Assembly: GCF_042676605.1 (NCBI RefSeq)
Contig: NZ_JBHTHQ010000021.1
Location: 789,152-853,151, forward strand
Source of the DNA: Alloscardovia venturai
GTDB lineage: Bacteria; Actinomycetota; Actinomycetes; Actinomycetales; Bifidobacteriaceae
DNA: 64,000 bases
Reading direction: 5' to 3'
The notes under the pieces were generated by a model. The model saw only the letters and a program-made list of their open reading frames with translations. It had not been told where the DNA came from and did no database searches. Shown here piece by piece: positions 8,603 to 18,031 of this stretch (positions are counted from its first letter, which is position 1; each line of letters begins with the position of its first letter). A program made the translations under genes and the position numbers.

Positions 8603-9595
8603 TTAAAGCATCGCCTGCTTTTCAAGCATGTTTGCAAGATGTAACACTGTGCCCGTCGACGCCGCAGGAATGTATGCAGGATCGTCAGTTTCAAGTGCAA
8701 GGTTCGGCACGATGTGTGCCTCCACTAATGTGTCTCGCTCAATTTCATTAATCTTTCCAGCATTGTCACGAATCCACGAAATAAATGATGCGTCATCAGG
8801 GAAAACAAGCATATTGGAATCAGCTGCAAGTGCCGCAATCTCGCCATATGCCGGGTAGTCAAGATTCAAGCTGACTGAATTCTGCTGCTTTTCGATGATT
8901 GCGAGTGCCTTGTCATCGCCCGCACTACGTTCGCTCATATACTCCCACAATGCCGAAATAGAACGGATTGCGACAAACGGATCTTTGCGCGGATTTGATC
9001 GCGAGAAAACGTTCAAGACAAACCACGCCTCAGGATTGGCACTCACATTCTTGAATGCCTGATTTTTCTTCCAATTGTGAGTTTTACGTACCTCTACAAT
9101 TGGCTCGGTAACCGATTGCGCTAACGCAGTTGCTACGTGCTTTTCCAGTTTCATCCACAAGCTGCGCGCATCCTTAAAACGACGAGCATTGCCCGAACCA
9201 TCAGCAGCCACGCGAGCAGCACGCTGTGCCAAATTCTTCATGCTCACGAGTGAATAATCATGCGCATTTGCAGATGCACTCTCAGATGTTCGCTGTGTGT
9301 CAGTAGACGGAGCTGCCGATACAGTTGACGCACCAGTTGCATCAAGCCCAAGCACTTCCCACGCTTTGTCTGCTGTTGCAGCGTGGGCATTCGCATCGGC
9401 GAGCGCGAGTATGTCTACGAAGAGATTCGCGCGGTTGAGCGCATAGCGGTCTGTGCCGAGCGGATACTGTTCTTCTGGCGCATACACATGAGCAAATTGC
9501 CACTGCGCAGCTCGCTTACCAGCTGGTACTACGAGCAACCACAATTCAATGTTCTTCGGCGCATCATCCCTGATACGCAGTTGGAAATGTGTCAT
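8603..9595 (-). CDS. Conserved-looking protein of unknown function
   Basis: 330 residues, not recognised. The protein is soluble: no signal peptide or membrane segment. An N-terminal segment (about 1-70) is rich in aromatic residues and beta-type sequence (ELWLLVVPAGKRAAQW). A Ser/Thr/Ala-rich linker (about 88-110) follows, then a mostly helical C-terminal half with KNLAQRAARVAADG and repeated Ala-rich helices. The start overlaps the preceding membrane-protein gene by 4 bases (ATGA), so it is translationally coupled to the folate operon and is its last gene. No catalytic motif is evident and no function is assigned. Confidence 0.75.
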   Translation of the reverse strand: MTHFQLRIRDDAPKNIELWLLVVPAGKRAAQWQFAHVYAPEEQYPLGTDRYALNRANLFVDILALADANAHAATADKAWEVLGLDATGASTVSAAPSTDTQRTSESASANAHDYSLVSMKNLAQRAARVAADGSGNARRFKDARSLWMKLEKHVATALAQSVTEPIVEVRKTHNWKKNQAFKNVSANPEAWFVLNVFSRSNPRKDPFVAIRSISALWEYMSERSAGDDKALAIIEKQQNSVSLNLDYPAYGEIAALAADSNMLVFPDDASFISWIRDNAGKINEIERDTLVEAHIVPNLALETDDPAYIPAASTGTVLHLANMLEKQAML

Positions 9596-10056
9596 GCTTT
9601 TTTCTCCTTACCTTCAGATGGCGGAAGCATACACCAGTACTCACTAATAATTCCAAGAATAATATCGATGATACATACCAGCACAGCAGCACCGGTATGC
9701 CACGCAATATCCTCAAAATACGGTATATCCAATTTCTGCACAGCAATGACGAACGCACCGGCATACCAGCCAGCCAGGAGGGATCCTGTAAGACCTAAAG
9801 CCTTCGCCATAATCAGTGTATTCACGCTGCGTTGAGGAGCCATCGTGGTGATCTTACCTGTCGCAAATCTGTGCACTTGCCACGCAGACCATGCAATCAC
9901 TAAACCCACTGCAATCATGCTTGCAGTCAGATACCACGGTGCACTAACCATTGCGCTGCCGTGTTGGATACTCCACGTGTTGATATTCAGACCGAAGAGG
10001 AAAGCGATGACCGAGCACTCTATATAATGCCACCACGGAGTTCGTCTCGCTTTCAC
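9592..10056 (-). CDS. DUF3180-like membrane protein
   Basis: 154 residues with four predicted membrane segments (about 10-27, 41-60, 82-104, 120-142) and a basic C-terminus. Size, topology and position directly after folB-folK match the DUF3180 family that follows folK in many actinobacteria; this family call is from memory of context rather than a search. It overlaps folBK by 4 bases at its start and the next gene by 4 bases at its end. No function is known. Confidence 0.72.
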   Translation of the reverse strand: MKARRTPWWHYIECSVIAFLFGLNINTWSIQHGSAMVSAPWYLTASMIAVGLVIAWSAWQVHRFATGKITTMAPQRSVNTLIMAKALGLTGSLLAGWYAGAFVIAVQKLDIPYFEDIAWHTGAAVLVCIIDIILGIISEYWCMLPPSEGKEKKA

Positions 10057-11042
10057 ACGTCACCTCCTAGAATCCAGTTGTCAGAAATTTTCTCCACGTA
10101 CTGTGCATCTGGAGCTTCATTGACGAGTTGAGCCACATCTGCGCCATGTGGGCCGGCAAGCACTGCGCCCGGATTGATATCAAGCCACGGCTTTAGCACG
10201 AATGCCCGCTGCCATGCGCGAGGGTGCGGCAACGTAATGTCAGGGTCATTATTTTCCACTCCGTCATAGTCAATAATATCTAAATCGAGTGGACGCGAAT
10301 CCCAATGTACTTCGCGCGTGCGTCCATGCGCCGCTTCAATCATCATGAGCGCATTCAACAACTGCTGAGGATCCATAACCGTTGTCAACTCTACTACGGC
10401 ATTGGTAAAGTCTGGAACGTCCTGTGCAGCAACTCCCCATGGCTTAGTCGTGTAGAGCGCCGAGATTCCTGTAATCTGATTTCCCGGAATCGCATCCATT
10501 GCTACGATTGCAGCGCGCAATGTTTGAGGAACATCGCCGATATTGCCTCCGAGCCCTATAACAGCAGTGTGTATTTTTGGTTCATCAGCGTGGTCGGCCC
10601 TCTCTTTGTTCACAGTTGAGTCTTTATGCAGTTTTGCAGCGTAAAGTGATGCCTCTGTTGGCACTTTGTCGTCGTCATCATAGCCTGTCTGCAAGCGCTC
10701 AATAGTCACGCTGACATCACCAAAATCAGCATCAATAGGAGCTTGTGGCTTATGAACAGTGACGATAGTTTTCTTCACCCTCCACGAGAGCAAAATGCTG
10801 TCTGCTATACGCTGTGCCAACCGCTCGATAAGATCGCAATGTTCGCCTTTAATGATTGACACGATGCGGTCTGCAATCTGCGCATAGCTGACCGTATCTG
10901 CTAAATCATCGCTGCGGCTTGCGTCAGACAAATCAAGATACATCACAGCGTCCACAACAAATGGCTGAGGCTCGCTATGCTCGAAATCAAGAACACCATG
11001 AGTACCGAGAGCAGTTACTCCGGTAAGTTTAATTGAATCCAC
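10053..11042 (-). CDS. folBK: Bifunctional dihydroneopterin aldolase / HPPK
   Basis: Fusion of two successive folate enzymes, 329 residues. Residues 1-115 are the FolB aldolase (KLTGVTALGTHGVLDFE), which cleaves 7,8-dihydroneopterin to 6-hydroxymethyl-dihydropterin. After a variable linker, residues 160-310 form FolK pyrophosphokinase: IGLGGNIGD at the start, the ALYTTKPWG loop, and the signature RPLDLDII. The frame remains open to 11144, but that part lies inside folP. The GTG at 11042 follows AGAGGAGA by 5 bases and begins the FolB homology, so it is the start used here. It starts 11 bases after the folP stop and overlaps the DUF3180 gene by 4 bases. The fusion is common in actinobacteria. 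Confidence 0.93.
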   Translation of the reverse strand: MDSIKLTGVTALGTHGVLDFEHSEPQPFVVDAVMYLDLSDASRSDDLADTVSYAQIADRIVSIIKGEHCDLIERLAQRIADSILLSWRVKKTIVTVHKPQAPIDADFGDVSVTIERLQTGYDDDDKVPTEASLYAAKLHKDSTVNKERADHADEPKIHTAVIGLGGNIGDVPQTLRAAIVAMDAIPGNQITGISALYTTKPWGVAAQDVPDFTNAVVELTTVMDPQQLLNALMMIEAAHGRTREVHWDSRPLDLDIIDYDGVENNDPDITLPHPRAWQRAFVLKPWLDINPGAVLAGPHGADVAQLVNEAPDAQYVEKISDNWILGGDV

Positions 11043-11053
11043 ACTGCTCTCCT

Positions 11054-11974
11054 CTACACCTGTTGTGCTCTCAACCGTTTCATCACAGCCACCGCTTCTA
11101 CTGCCGCCCGATTTCTGCGTACACCATGAACACGCACTGCCCATGCGCCACGTTCTGCTGCTAGAACGGTCAATGCTTCGGTCATATTGTCAAGATCTGC
11201 TTCACTAACTAAATCAAGTCCAGCATCTTGCACAAGCGAAGAAACGAACCTCTTGCGGGAAGCACCAATGAGCACTGGGTAACCAAGCTGTGCAAACTTT
11301 TCTATCTGCCCAATAATTGGCATATTATGATTGACAGTTGGTTTAGAAAAGCCCAAGCCTGGATCGCTCACGATACGTTCGACTGGTACACCACGTGCAA
11401 TAACATTATCAATCTGCGATTTAAGCTCCGTGAAGGTATCCTCGACTACTCCACCGTCGTATACAGAGGTATCACGATCTGCGAGTTTGTCGTTTTGCCC
11501 AGCACTACCCTGAGCCGTGCCAAGCCACGCACGCCAATGCTGAACGATGTATAAGCAATCCGACTGCGCCACTACATCCACAAGTTCAGGGTCAAGCTGA
11601 CCTCCAGAGACATCATTGATAATGTGAGCACCAGCTTTTAATGCCGCATCTGCCACAGCTGCGCGCGTTGTATCAACGCTCAATGCGATGTCTGGAAACT
11701 GCGTATGAATGCGCCGAACAGCGAGCACAACGCGCTCTTTCTCTACTTGTTCAGGCACACGAACAGCACCCGGACGAGTGGATTCTGCGCCGATGTCAAT
11801 GATGTCAGCGCCGTCTGTAACCATTCGTTCGGCATGAGCGAAGGCGTTATCCGGATTAAGATAGCGTCCACCGTCTGAGAAAGAATCCTCGGTAATATTG
11901 AGCACGCCCATGACAAGAGTACGCTCGCTGTTCGTCACGCGGTCAAGTACTGCTTGTCTCTCATTGTCTACCAT
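11054..11974 (-). CDS. folP: Dihydropteroate synthase
   Basis: 306 residues. It condenses 6-hydroxymethyl-dihydropterin pyrophosphate with p-aminobenzoate; it is the sulfonamide target. Signatures are VMGVLNITEDSFSDGG near residue 24 and DIGAESTRPGA near 60, plus the SDPGLGFSK and IGASRKRF loops of the TIM barrel. The ATG at 11974 follows AAGGA by 8 bases and is preferred to the upstream in-frame start at 12055, which would add 27 basic residues. It lies between folE and folBK in the operon. Confidence 0.94.
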   Translation of the reverse strand: MVDNERQAVLDRVTNSERTLVMGVLNITEDSFSDGGRYLNPDNAFAHAERMVTDGADIIDIGAESTRPGAVRVPEQVEKERVVLAVRRIHTQFPDIALSVDTTRAAVADAALKAGAHIINDVSGGQLDPELVDVVAQSDCLYIVQHWRAWLGTAQGSAGQNDKLADRDTSVYDGGVVEDTFTELKSQIDNVIARGVPVERIVSDPGLGFSKPTVNHNMPIIGQIEKFAQLGYPVLIGASRKRFVSSLVQDAGLDLVSEADLDNMTEALTVLAAERGAWAVRVHGVRRNRAAVEAVAVMKRLRAQQV

Positions 11975-12058
11975 TGGATTCTTCCTTCTTTTCACTCGAC
12001 ATTTCACTCTGGTGGTTTTCTCTTGGCGCGGTGGGAATATCTCCACGAACACCACTCT

Positions 12059-12634
12059 TTAGCGTGTCTGCAAAATCAGCTGCATTGCTTCTGCTCGTGT
12101 AGCCGGATCGCGCATAATACCTCGCATAGCCGAGGTAATTGTACGCGCTTGAGACTTCTTGATTCCACGCATAGACATGCACAAGTGCTCGCAGTCAGTA
12201 ACCACAATCACACCGCGGGCGTGAAGTTCGTTGACCAATGCATCAGCGATTTGGTGCGTCAGCCGCTCCTGAACTTGTGGTCTGCGGGCATACACGTCTA
12301 CAAGGCGTGCAAGCTTCGATAAGCCCACAACCTCATTCTTATCGGGAATATATCCGATGTGTGCCAAACCATGGAAAGGCAACAGATGATGCTCACACAC
12401 CGAGTACAACTCAATGTCGCGCACCAGTACCATTTCCTCAGTGTCTACAGTAAAGCGCTTGGCAAGCACATCTTTCGGGTTTTGATTCAAGCCTGCAAAA
12501 AGTTCACGGCTTGCGCGCGCAATACGGTCTGGCGTTTCCTGTAATCCTTCGCGATCGGGATCTTCACCGATAGATTGCAAGAAGAGGCGCACAGCGTGGC
12601 GCACCCCTTCTTCATCATATGCTCCGTGAGTCAT
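12059..12634 (-). CDS. folE: GTP cyclohydrolase I
   Basis: 191 residues; opens the folate pathway by converting GTP to dihydroneopterin triphosphate. The zinc-binding and active-site residues are visible in YSVCEHHLLPF (Cys, His-His) and TDCEHLCM (second Cys); KKSQARTITSAMRG is the conserved C-terminal part. Length is normal. The start codon is 2 bases after the ftsH stop, so coupling with ftsH is likely. The folP start lies about 85 bases after its stop. Confidence 0.96.
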   Translation of the reverse strand: MTHGAYDEEGVRHAVRLFLQSIGEDPDREGLQETPDRIARASRELFAGLNQNPKDVLAKRFTVDTEEMVLVRDIELYSVCEHHLLPFHGLAHIGYIPDKNEVVGLSKLARLVDVYARRPQVQERLTHQIADALVNELHARGVIVVTDCEHLCMSMRGIKKSQARTITSAMRGIMRDPATRAEAMQLILQTR

Positions 12635-12636
12635 TT

Positions 12637-14859
12637 CTACTCTTCCTGAGAACGCACACCGTACTCAGGCTGGTCGCCTTCTGCACGTGACTCGATAGAA
12701 TTCTGAGTATTCTGTTCGCCATCAGCGCCCTCACCAGCTAAAGTGTTGTGAGATTCATTCTGCACGGTTGCATCCACTGCCACTGTGGACTTGAAATCCT
12801 TTGGGATTTCAACAGGCGGCAACTCGGAAACTGTACGGTCAGGAGCAGAAAGCCACTGATTGCGCTCAGGAGCCTTCTGCAGCTTGGAGAAGATTTCTGC
12901 AAGCTCTTGAGCATTCAAAGTTTCTTTTTCGAGCAGCTGGCGTACAAGCTCATCGAGTACGTCGCGGTTGCGCATCACGATGTCATACGCTTCCTGATGA
13001 GCAGTCTCCACAAGCTTCAAAACCTCATCATCGATAATCTGTGCAGTGCGCTCAGAATACTTGCGAGGCTGCAAGCCATCCAGACCACCCTCATTGCTCT
13101 CATCATTCCACTTGATAGCGCCAAGCTTGTCAGAGAAACCGAATTCTACTACCATTCGGCGAGCGATGTTCGTAGCCTTCTCAATATCATTGGACGCGCC
13201 AGTGGTTGGATCATGGAAGACCACTTCTTCGGCCACACGACCGCCCATCGCATAAGCCATCTGGTCGAGAAGCTCATTGCGGGACTGGCTGAAACGATCT
13301 TCAGTAGGCATAACCGCCGTATAGCCGAGAGCACGCCCACGAGGCAAAATCGTTACCTTGGTTACCGGATCTGTATGATGCAAAGCCGCGGCAACCATTG
13401 CATGACCACCCTCATGATATGCAGTATTACGCAACTCTTCCAGAGCCATTCCGTTACTACGGCGACGAGGACCACTCATCACGCGGTCGATTGCTTCGTC
13501 AATTGCGCGCGAGTCGATGAGATCTGCGTCAGAACGCGCTGTCAGCAATGCTGCTTCATTGAGCACATTAGCCAGATCAGCACCGGTGTAGCCAGGAGTT
13601 CGCACTGCTACGGCATGCAAGTCCACATCTGGAGCAAATGGTTTGCCCTTTGCATGGACCTTCAAGGTGTCCTCGCGGCCCTTCAAATCTGGAGCTTCCA
13701 CTGCCACCTGGCGATCGAATCGACCTGGTCGGGTCAAAGCAGAATCGAGTACATCCGGACGGTTCGTTGCCGCAATGATGATGACATTTGTTTCATTGTC
13801 AAAGCCATCCATCTCCACAAGCAACGCATTCAAAGTTTGTTCACCTGCGCCACCGCCATTCGCAGCGGCAGAGGAACGACGGCGACCCATTGCATCAATC
13901 TCATCGATGAAGATAATTGCTGGAGCGTTCTTTTTTGCTTCCTCAAACAGTTCGCGTACGCGAGATGCGCCGAGGCCTACAAAGACCTCTTCAAAATCAG
14001 AACCAGCCATCGAGTAGAACGGAACGCTTGCTTCACCTGCGATTGCACGAGCGAGCAAAGTCTTACCAGTTCCCGGAGGACCATAGAGAAGCAAACCGTT
14101 AGGAATGCGAGCTCCCAAACGACGATACTTGGACGGATCTTTGAGGAAGTCCTTGATTTCCTCAACCTCTGTCACTGCAGCATCTTCGCCGGCGACATCT
14201 TCAAACTTCGTGTTAGGAACTTTCGCCTCGGTCAAACGGTTGTTCTTATTCCCACCTGGGAGACCGAGCATACCGCCTGCGCCATCCATGCGTGAGAAAA
14301 TCCACCACATCATGGCGAAAAGCAAGATGATAGGAAGTAAGCTCTGGAGGATTGCCATCCATATACTACTCTGTTGGAGAGTTATGGTATAGCCATTCTT
14401 AATATTGCTTTTTTCAAGAAGTTTGACTACTTCGGAGTACTGTCCCATAGAGAAGTAGAACTGAACTTTCTTGCCATAATTCTTCGTACTCTTTGCACCA
14501 TTTGCGCTAGTTTTTGTCTTCTTGAAATCGTCTTTCAAAGTCAACTGTGCAGATTGGGTATTATCAGTAATCTTTGCATACGTTGCTTTACCAGAACGAA
14601 TCAGCTCAAGACCATCTTTCGTGTCAATAGACTGAGCGGAATTTGTCTGGTTGACGAAGAAGAAGACACCGATGAGTAGCGCAGCGATAACGACGACCCA
14701 CGTCCACGGACGCTGCCACCACCGTGGTTTATCTCCTGACCCTTGTGGGCCCGACTGTGGTCCGTTCTGAGGACTCGAGCCGTTACCACGAGAATTGCCC
14801 GCAGCACCTTTTCCAGAATCTGAATGCGATGGAGAGAATGGATTATTATTGTCAGTCAT
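12637..14859 (-). CDS. ftsH: ATP-dependent zinc metalloprotease FtsH
   Basis: 740 residues; membrane AAA+ protease for quality control of membrane proteins. A long Gly/Ser/Asn/Pro-rich cytoplasmic N-terminus (1-48) precedes the first membrane segment (about 51-70); an extracytoplasmic domain and a second segment (about 167-187) follow. The AAA domain has Walker A GPPGTGKT at 260-267, Walker B IIFIDEID at 315-322 and the SRH region RPGRFDR. The zinc site HEGGH is at 482-486. The C-terminal tail is acidic and Gln/Asn-rich. It sits between hpt (6-base gap) and folE (2-base gap), the usual actinobacterial order. Confidence 0.97.
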   Translation of the reverse strand: MTDNNNPFSPSHSDSGKGAAGNSRGNGSSPQNGPQSGPQGSGDKPRWWQRPWTWVVVIAALLIGVFFFVNQTNSAQSIDTKDGLELIRSGKATYAKITDNTQSAQLTLKDDFKKTKTSANGAKSTKNYGKKVQFYFSMGQYSEVVKLLEKSNIKNGYTITLQQSSIWMAILQSLLPIILLFAMMWWIFSRMDGAGGMLGLPGGNKNNRLTEAKVPNTKFEDVAGEDAAVTEVEEIKDFLKDPSKYRRLGARIPNGLLLYGPPGTGKTLLARAIAGEASVPFYSMAGSDFEEVFVGLGASRVRELFEEAKKNAPAIIFIDEIDAMGRRRSSAAANGGGAGEQTLNALLVEMDGFDNETNVIIIAATNRPDVLDSALTRPGRFDRQVAVEAPDLKGREDTLKVHAKGKPFAPDVDLHAVAVRTPGYTGADLANVLNEAALLTARSDADLIDSRAIDEAIDRVMSGPRRRSNGMALEELRNTAYHEGGHAMVAAALHHTDPVTKVTILPRGRALGYTAVMPTEDRFSQSRNELLDQMAYAMGGRVAEEVVFHDPTTGASNDIEKATNIARRMVVEFGFSDKLGAIKWNDESNEGGLDGLQPRKYSERTAQIIDDEVLKLVETAHQEAYDIVMRNRDVLDELVRQLLEKETLNAQELAEIFSKLQKAPERNQWLSAPDRTVSELPPVEIPKDFKSTVAVDATVQNESHNTLAGEGADGEQNTQNSIESRAEGDQPEYGVRSQEE

Positions 14860-14865
14860 ATAAAC

Positions 14866-15423
14866 CTACTTACCCTGATACACGGCAGGATTGAGAACTG
14901 CAATGGAGTCAAGATTGCGATACTGTTCGTTATAGTCCAAGCCGAAGCCTACAACGAATTCATCAGGAATAGTAAAACCTTGATACTTAACATTGACGTC
15001 AGCGACGCGACGAGCTGGCTTTTCGAGCAATGCGAATACTTCAACAGACGCGGCTCCACGATTTTTCAGTTCTTTAACGAGCCACGCGAGCGTTAAACCA
15101 GAATCAATAATATCTTCCACGATTAAAACGTGGCGTCCTTTAACGTCCACACTCAAATCTTGACGAACTGTAACCGTGCCCGAAGTCTGCGTACCTGCAC
15201 CGTAAGATGACAAGCTCATAAAATCAATCTGAACTGGGATACTCACTGCCTGTGAGAATGCGGCCATGGTATTAAATGCGCCCTTGAGAACTGCCACAAA
15301 CAATGGATTTTTATCCTCATAGTCCGTAGAAACTTGACGGGCTACTTCATTGATTCTGTCGTGAAGCTGCGCTCGAGTCAAGAGTTCGGACTTGATGTCA
15401 TCGCGTACGTCTGAAATTTGCAT
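14866..15423 (-). CDS. hpt: Hypoxanthine phosphoribosyltransferase
   Basis: 185 residues; salvages hypoxanthine and guanine with PRPP. The PRPP-binding motif is VLIVEDIIDSGLT near residue 98-110; FVAVLKGAFNTMAAF and VGFGLDYNEQYRN are also typical. The frame is open to 15471, but the ATG at 15423 begins the family-like N-terminus and lies 1 base after the tilS stop, with a weak TAGGT site. tilS-hpt-ftsH is the standard order in Gram-positives. Confidence 0.95.
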   Translation of the reverse strand: MQISDVRDDIKSELLTRAQLHDRINEVARQVSTDYEDKNPLFVAVLKGAFNTMAAFSQAVSIPVQIDFMSLSSYGAGTQTSGTVTVRQDLSVDVKGRHVLIVEDIIDSGLTLAWLVKELKNRGAASVEVFALLEKPARRVADVNVKYQGFTIPDEFVVGFGLDYNEQYRNLDSIAVLNPAVYQGK

Positions 15424-15424
15424 A

Positions 15425-16492
15425 TTACCTATCTTTCCATAACTGAATGACGTCATACACCTTGTTTGCATACAGCGCAGAAGTGAGCTGAATCAATTTC
15501 TTCTTTTGGTCTAGTTCACTCAGCTGAATAATATCTGAAAGCATACTCGCCGTTGGCTTGATGTCCATCAATTCAATAGCACGCGCAATAACCCGCCGCT
15601 GAATGGCTGTAGTAAACTTCACCAGCGGACGTATTTTTACTTCATACTGGCCATTTTTCACACGTATAATTGCTGAAAACGCTTCATCTACTGCATTCTC
15701 AATGATGTCCATATCCTCACGATTGCGCTGAGCCGATTGTGCGAGAAGCTTTCGTATATCACGCCCCACGACACGGCTCAATTCTGGAATGACATCATGG
15801 CGTAGTTTCGATCGAAGAGGAAAATCTTGCGGCAACTTTTCGCTACGTGGCACTCCGTCCCCGTTTGTCGGATCGTCCCAGTACTCAAGATTAAGTTCGT
15901 GACACGCTGCCGTAGTATCCTCACGAGTCAATTCCAAGAATGGCCGCACAAGAGAAATACCGTCAAACTGTGTAAAGGTATCCATCCCCGTGAGCGCCTC
16001 AAACCGTGGATTACGCAAAAGTTGAATGAGCATAGTTTCTGCAACGTCGTCACTGGTATGCGCGACAAGTATGCATCGAGCATTTTCCTCCTGTGCTACG
16101 TGGATAAGCGCCTGATACCTAGCATTTCTAGCATCAGCTTCAAGGCCAGCGCGCGTACGCTCCACGTCGACATCGATGACGCGCACAAAGTCGCACCCTA
16201 CGCGCGTGCATTGCTCCCGCGCACGAGCAGCTACTTCAGCGGAGTTCTCTTGAAGTTGATGATTGACGATGACAGCACCCACACGAACATCGCCCGTGCT
16301 GCCGTGGCTGCCAAGTTCGCCGTGGTATGCAGCACATGTCGCAGCTACTAGGGCAAGGGAGTCACGACCTCCGGAGCATGCAACGAGCACTGTCTCCTGC
16401 GTTTCTCTCATTCTCTTCGCTGTCTGAGACTCCAGCTCATCAGCGAGAGTCTTCGTCACGAGATGCACGCATCGTGAAAAAAGTTCAGACAT
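15425..16492 (-). CDS. tilS: tRNA(Ile)-lysidine synthase
   Basis: 355 residues; adds lysine to C34 of tRNA-Ile(CAU). The PP-loop motif is VACSGGRDSLAL near residue 36-47, followed by LVAHTSDDVAETMLIQLLR and a helical C-terminal part after PFLELTRED. The ATG at 16492 is preferred because GAAGG lies about 10 bases upstream. An ATG at 16543 would add 17 charged residues without a ribosome site; a start there cannot be ruled out. It is followed by hpt after 1 base. Confidence 0.92.
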   Translation of the reverse strand: MSELFSRCVHLVTKTLADELESQTAKRMRETQETVLVACSGGRDSLALVAATCAAYHGELGSHGSTGDVRVGAVIVNHQLQENSAEVAARAREQCTRVGCDFVRVIDVDVERTRAGLEADARNARYQALIHVAQEENARCILVAHTSDDVAETMLIQLLRNPRFEALTGMDTFTQFDGISLVRPFLELTREDTTAACHELNLEYWDDPTNGDGVPRSEKLPQDFPLRSKLRHDVIPELSRVVGRDIRKLLAQSAQRNREDMDIIENAVDEAFSAIIRVKNGQYEVKIRPLVKFTTAIQRRVIARAIELMDIKPTASMLSDIIQLSELDQKKKLIQLTSALYANKVYDVIQLWKDR

Positions 16493-16555
16493 TTTGTGTT
16501 TACCTTCACACTTACTCTCAGTAATCTTCGTCACGTCTTTCATATCTGTGAAAAA

Positions 16556-18031
16556 TTAAAGCGTTGGCAGATCGGCTGCGAAATTGTTAATCACCTGCAC
16601 ACCGTTAGACATATTATTCCCGTTTACGATGATGACAAATATGAGAGTACCTCGATTTGTGCGTACTACGTTGCCTGCAAGCGCCGCTGCTTCGTCAAGA
16701 GTACCCGTTTTTGCTCGAATTGCGCCACGTCCCAACGCGCCAAAATCACGATTTTTCAAAGTCCCTGTCAACCCTGCGATAGGCATACCCGTCGCGGCAG
16801 ACCATGTTGAGATACGAGGATTGAGGTAGGCTGACTGGATTTGGATAAGCGTTTGAACAGTAATCTTCGAACCTGAGGCAAGACCAGATGTATCGGCTAT
16901 GACAAGATTGTCAACGTTAATTCCGTACTGCTGGAGGATACCTTTCACAGCGTTCGAAGCGCCAGCCTGTGTGTTCTTATTCTGAGTTTTTATGGCAAGG
17001 ACCCGTCCGAGAAGCTGTGCGAGAGAATTGTCGGAATTCGTCAGCATAAGCTGTACGAGTTCATATACAGGAGCCGAGCTAACCGTTCCAAGTGTGATAG
17101 CTTGCGATGAGGCGGTTCCCTGTGAGTAAGTCGCCGAGCTACTACTTTCTACATTTATTCCTTGTGCTTTGAGCTGGCTTGCAAATGTGGATGCCACTTG
17201 AGCCGCTGGGTACTGCGCGCGGGCGGGATACTCCGCCTGTTCCTCATCTAAGTTGCGAGGAGTAACGTTCCACTGTCGCGCTTCGTCAATTGCCATGGAC
17301 GATGGTTCCATGAGATTCATGTAATTAGCATTCACACTCGATTGAGCATTAATTACTGTTGGCAAAGTATCATCGCCAAAGAGTGAGTCATCATACTGGA
17401 GACTTACCGTGTCAATATTTCGGTTGCGAAGCTGCTTGACCACTTTGTCTGTCAGCGTTTGCAAGCCTGCACGCCCATCGATGTGAGACGTGTCACTGTG
17501 TCCAGCGCCAAGGAGGATATCTCCGCCTCCGATAAGAGTCAAAGTAGCGGACGTGGAGTGAGTATCTGCTCGGTCCATCTTGACAACTGTGTCAAAGGTC
17601 TGCTGAGGGTCAAGTGTCACCGATGCAGCAAATGCAGTGAGTGTCTTCATCGTCGAAGCAGGCTCGAATCCCTCGCTCACATTCTTCCCCGCGACAATTT
17701 TCCCTGACGAGTCAGCTATGGCAATAGTGGCGGTATTACCTTCTACTAGTTCAGACTGCGTCTGGTCAACGAGCTGCTGAGCACGTGTCTTATCTATAGT
17801 CTTTGCTTGAGTATCTTTGACCGTATACCCCGAAAATATTCGTAGTGAATGTGTCGGGTTCAGTGCTGCGACGCTACCGTCATGTCGTATGCGCGTTAGC
17901 GTTGTTAGTGTTCCTGGAACTACACCTGTCACATCGAGCACGACTGCGCTCACTGTAAAAATTACGGAAAATAAAGCTGTCAGAGTTACAGTAAGGCGGC
18001 GCCTGCGAGTAACTGCGATGAACTTACTCAC
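16556..18031 (-). CDS. dacB: D-alanyl-D-alanine carboxypeptidase/endopeptidase (PBP4 type)
   Basis: 491 residues; secreted class C penicillin-binding protein that trims or cuts peptidoglycan peptides. A basic N-terminus (RRRR at 9-12) and a membrane segment (about 15-36) act as signal anchor. Catalytic motifs are STMK at 126-129 (SxxK), SDNS within LTNSDNSLAQ (SxN) and KTG at 441-443. The start is GTG at 18031, preceded by GAGGCGG and overlapping the glycosyltransferase stop by 4 bases. Its place before tilS is typical of actinobacteria. Confidence 0.93.
   Translation of the reverse strand: MSKFIAVTRRRRLTVTLTALFSVIFTVSAVVLDVTGVVPGTLTTLTRIRHDGSVAALNPTHSLRIFSGYTVKDTQAKTIDKTRAQQLVDQTQSELVEGNTATIAIADSSGKIVAGKNVSEGFEPASTMKTLTAFAASVTLDPQQTFDTVVKMDRADTHSTSATLTLIGGGDILLGAGHSDTSHIDGRAGLQTLTDKVVKQLRNRNIDTVSLQYDDSLFGDDTLPTVINAQSSVNANYMNLMEPSSMAIDEARQWNVTPRNLDEEQAEYPARAQYPAAQVASTFASQLKAQGINVESSSSATYSQGTASSQAITLGTVSSAPVYELVQLMLTNSDNSLAQLLGRVLAIKTQNKNTQAGASNAVKGILQQYGINVDNLVIADTSGLASGSKITVQTLIQIQSAYLNPRISTWSAATGMPIAGLTGTLKNRDFGALGRGAIRAKTGTLDEAAALAGNVVRTNRGTLIFVIIVNGNNMSNGVQVINNFAADLPTL

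Noticed and set aside
12748..14295. 515-codon open frame opposite ftsH
   Set aside because: Shadow of ftsH; sequence is Cys/His/Ser-rich with no fold or motif.
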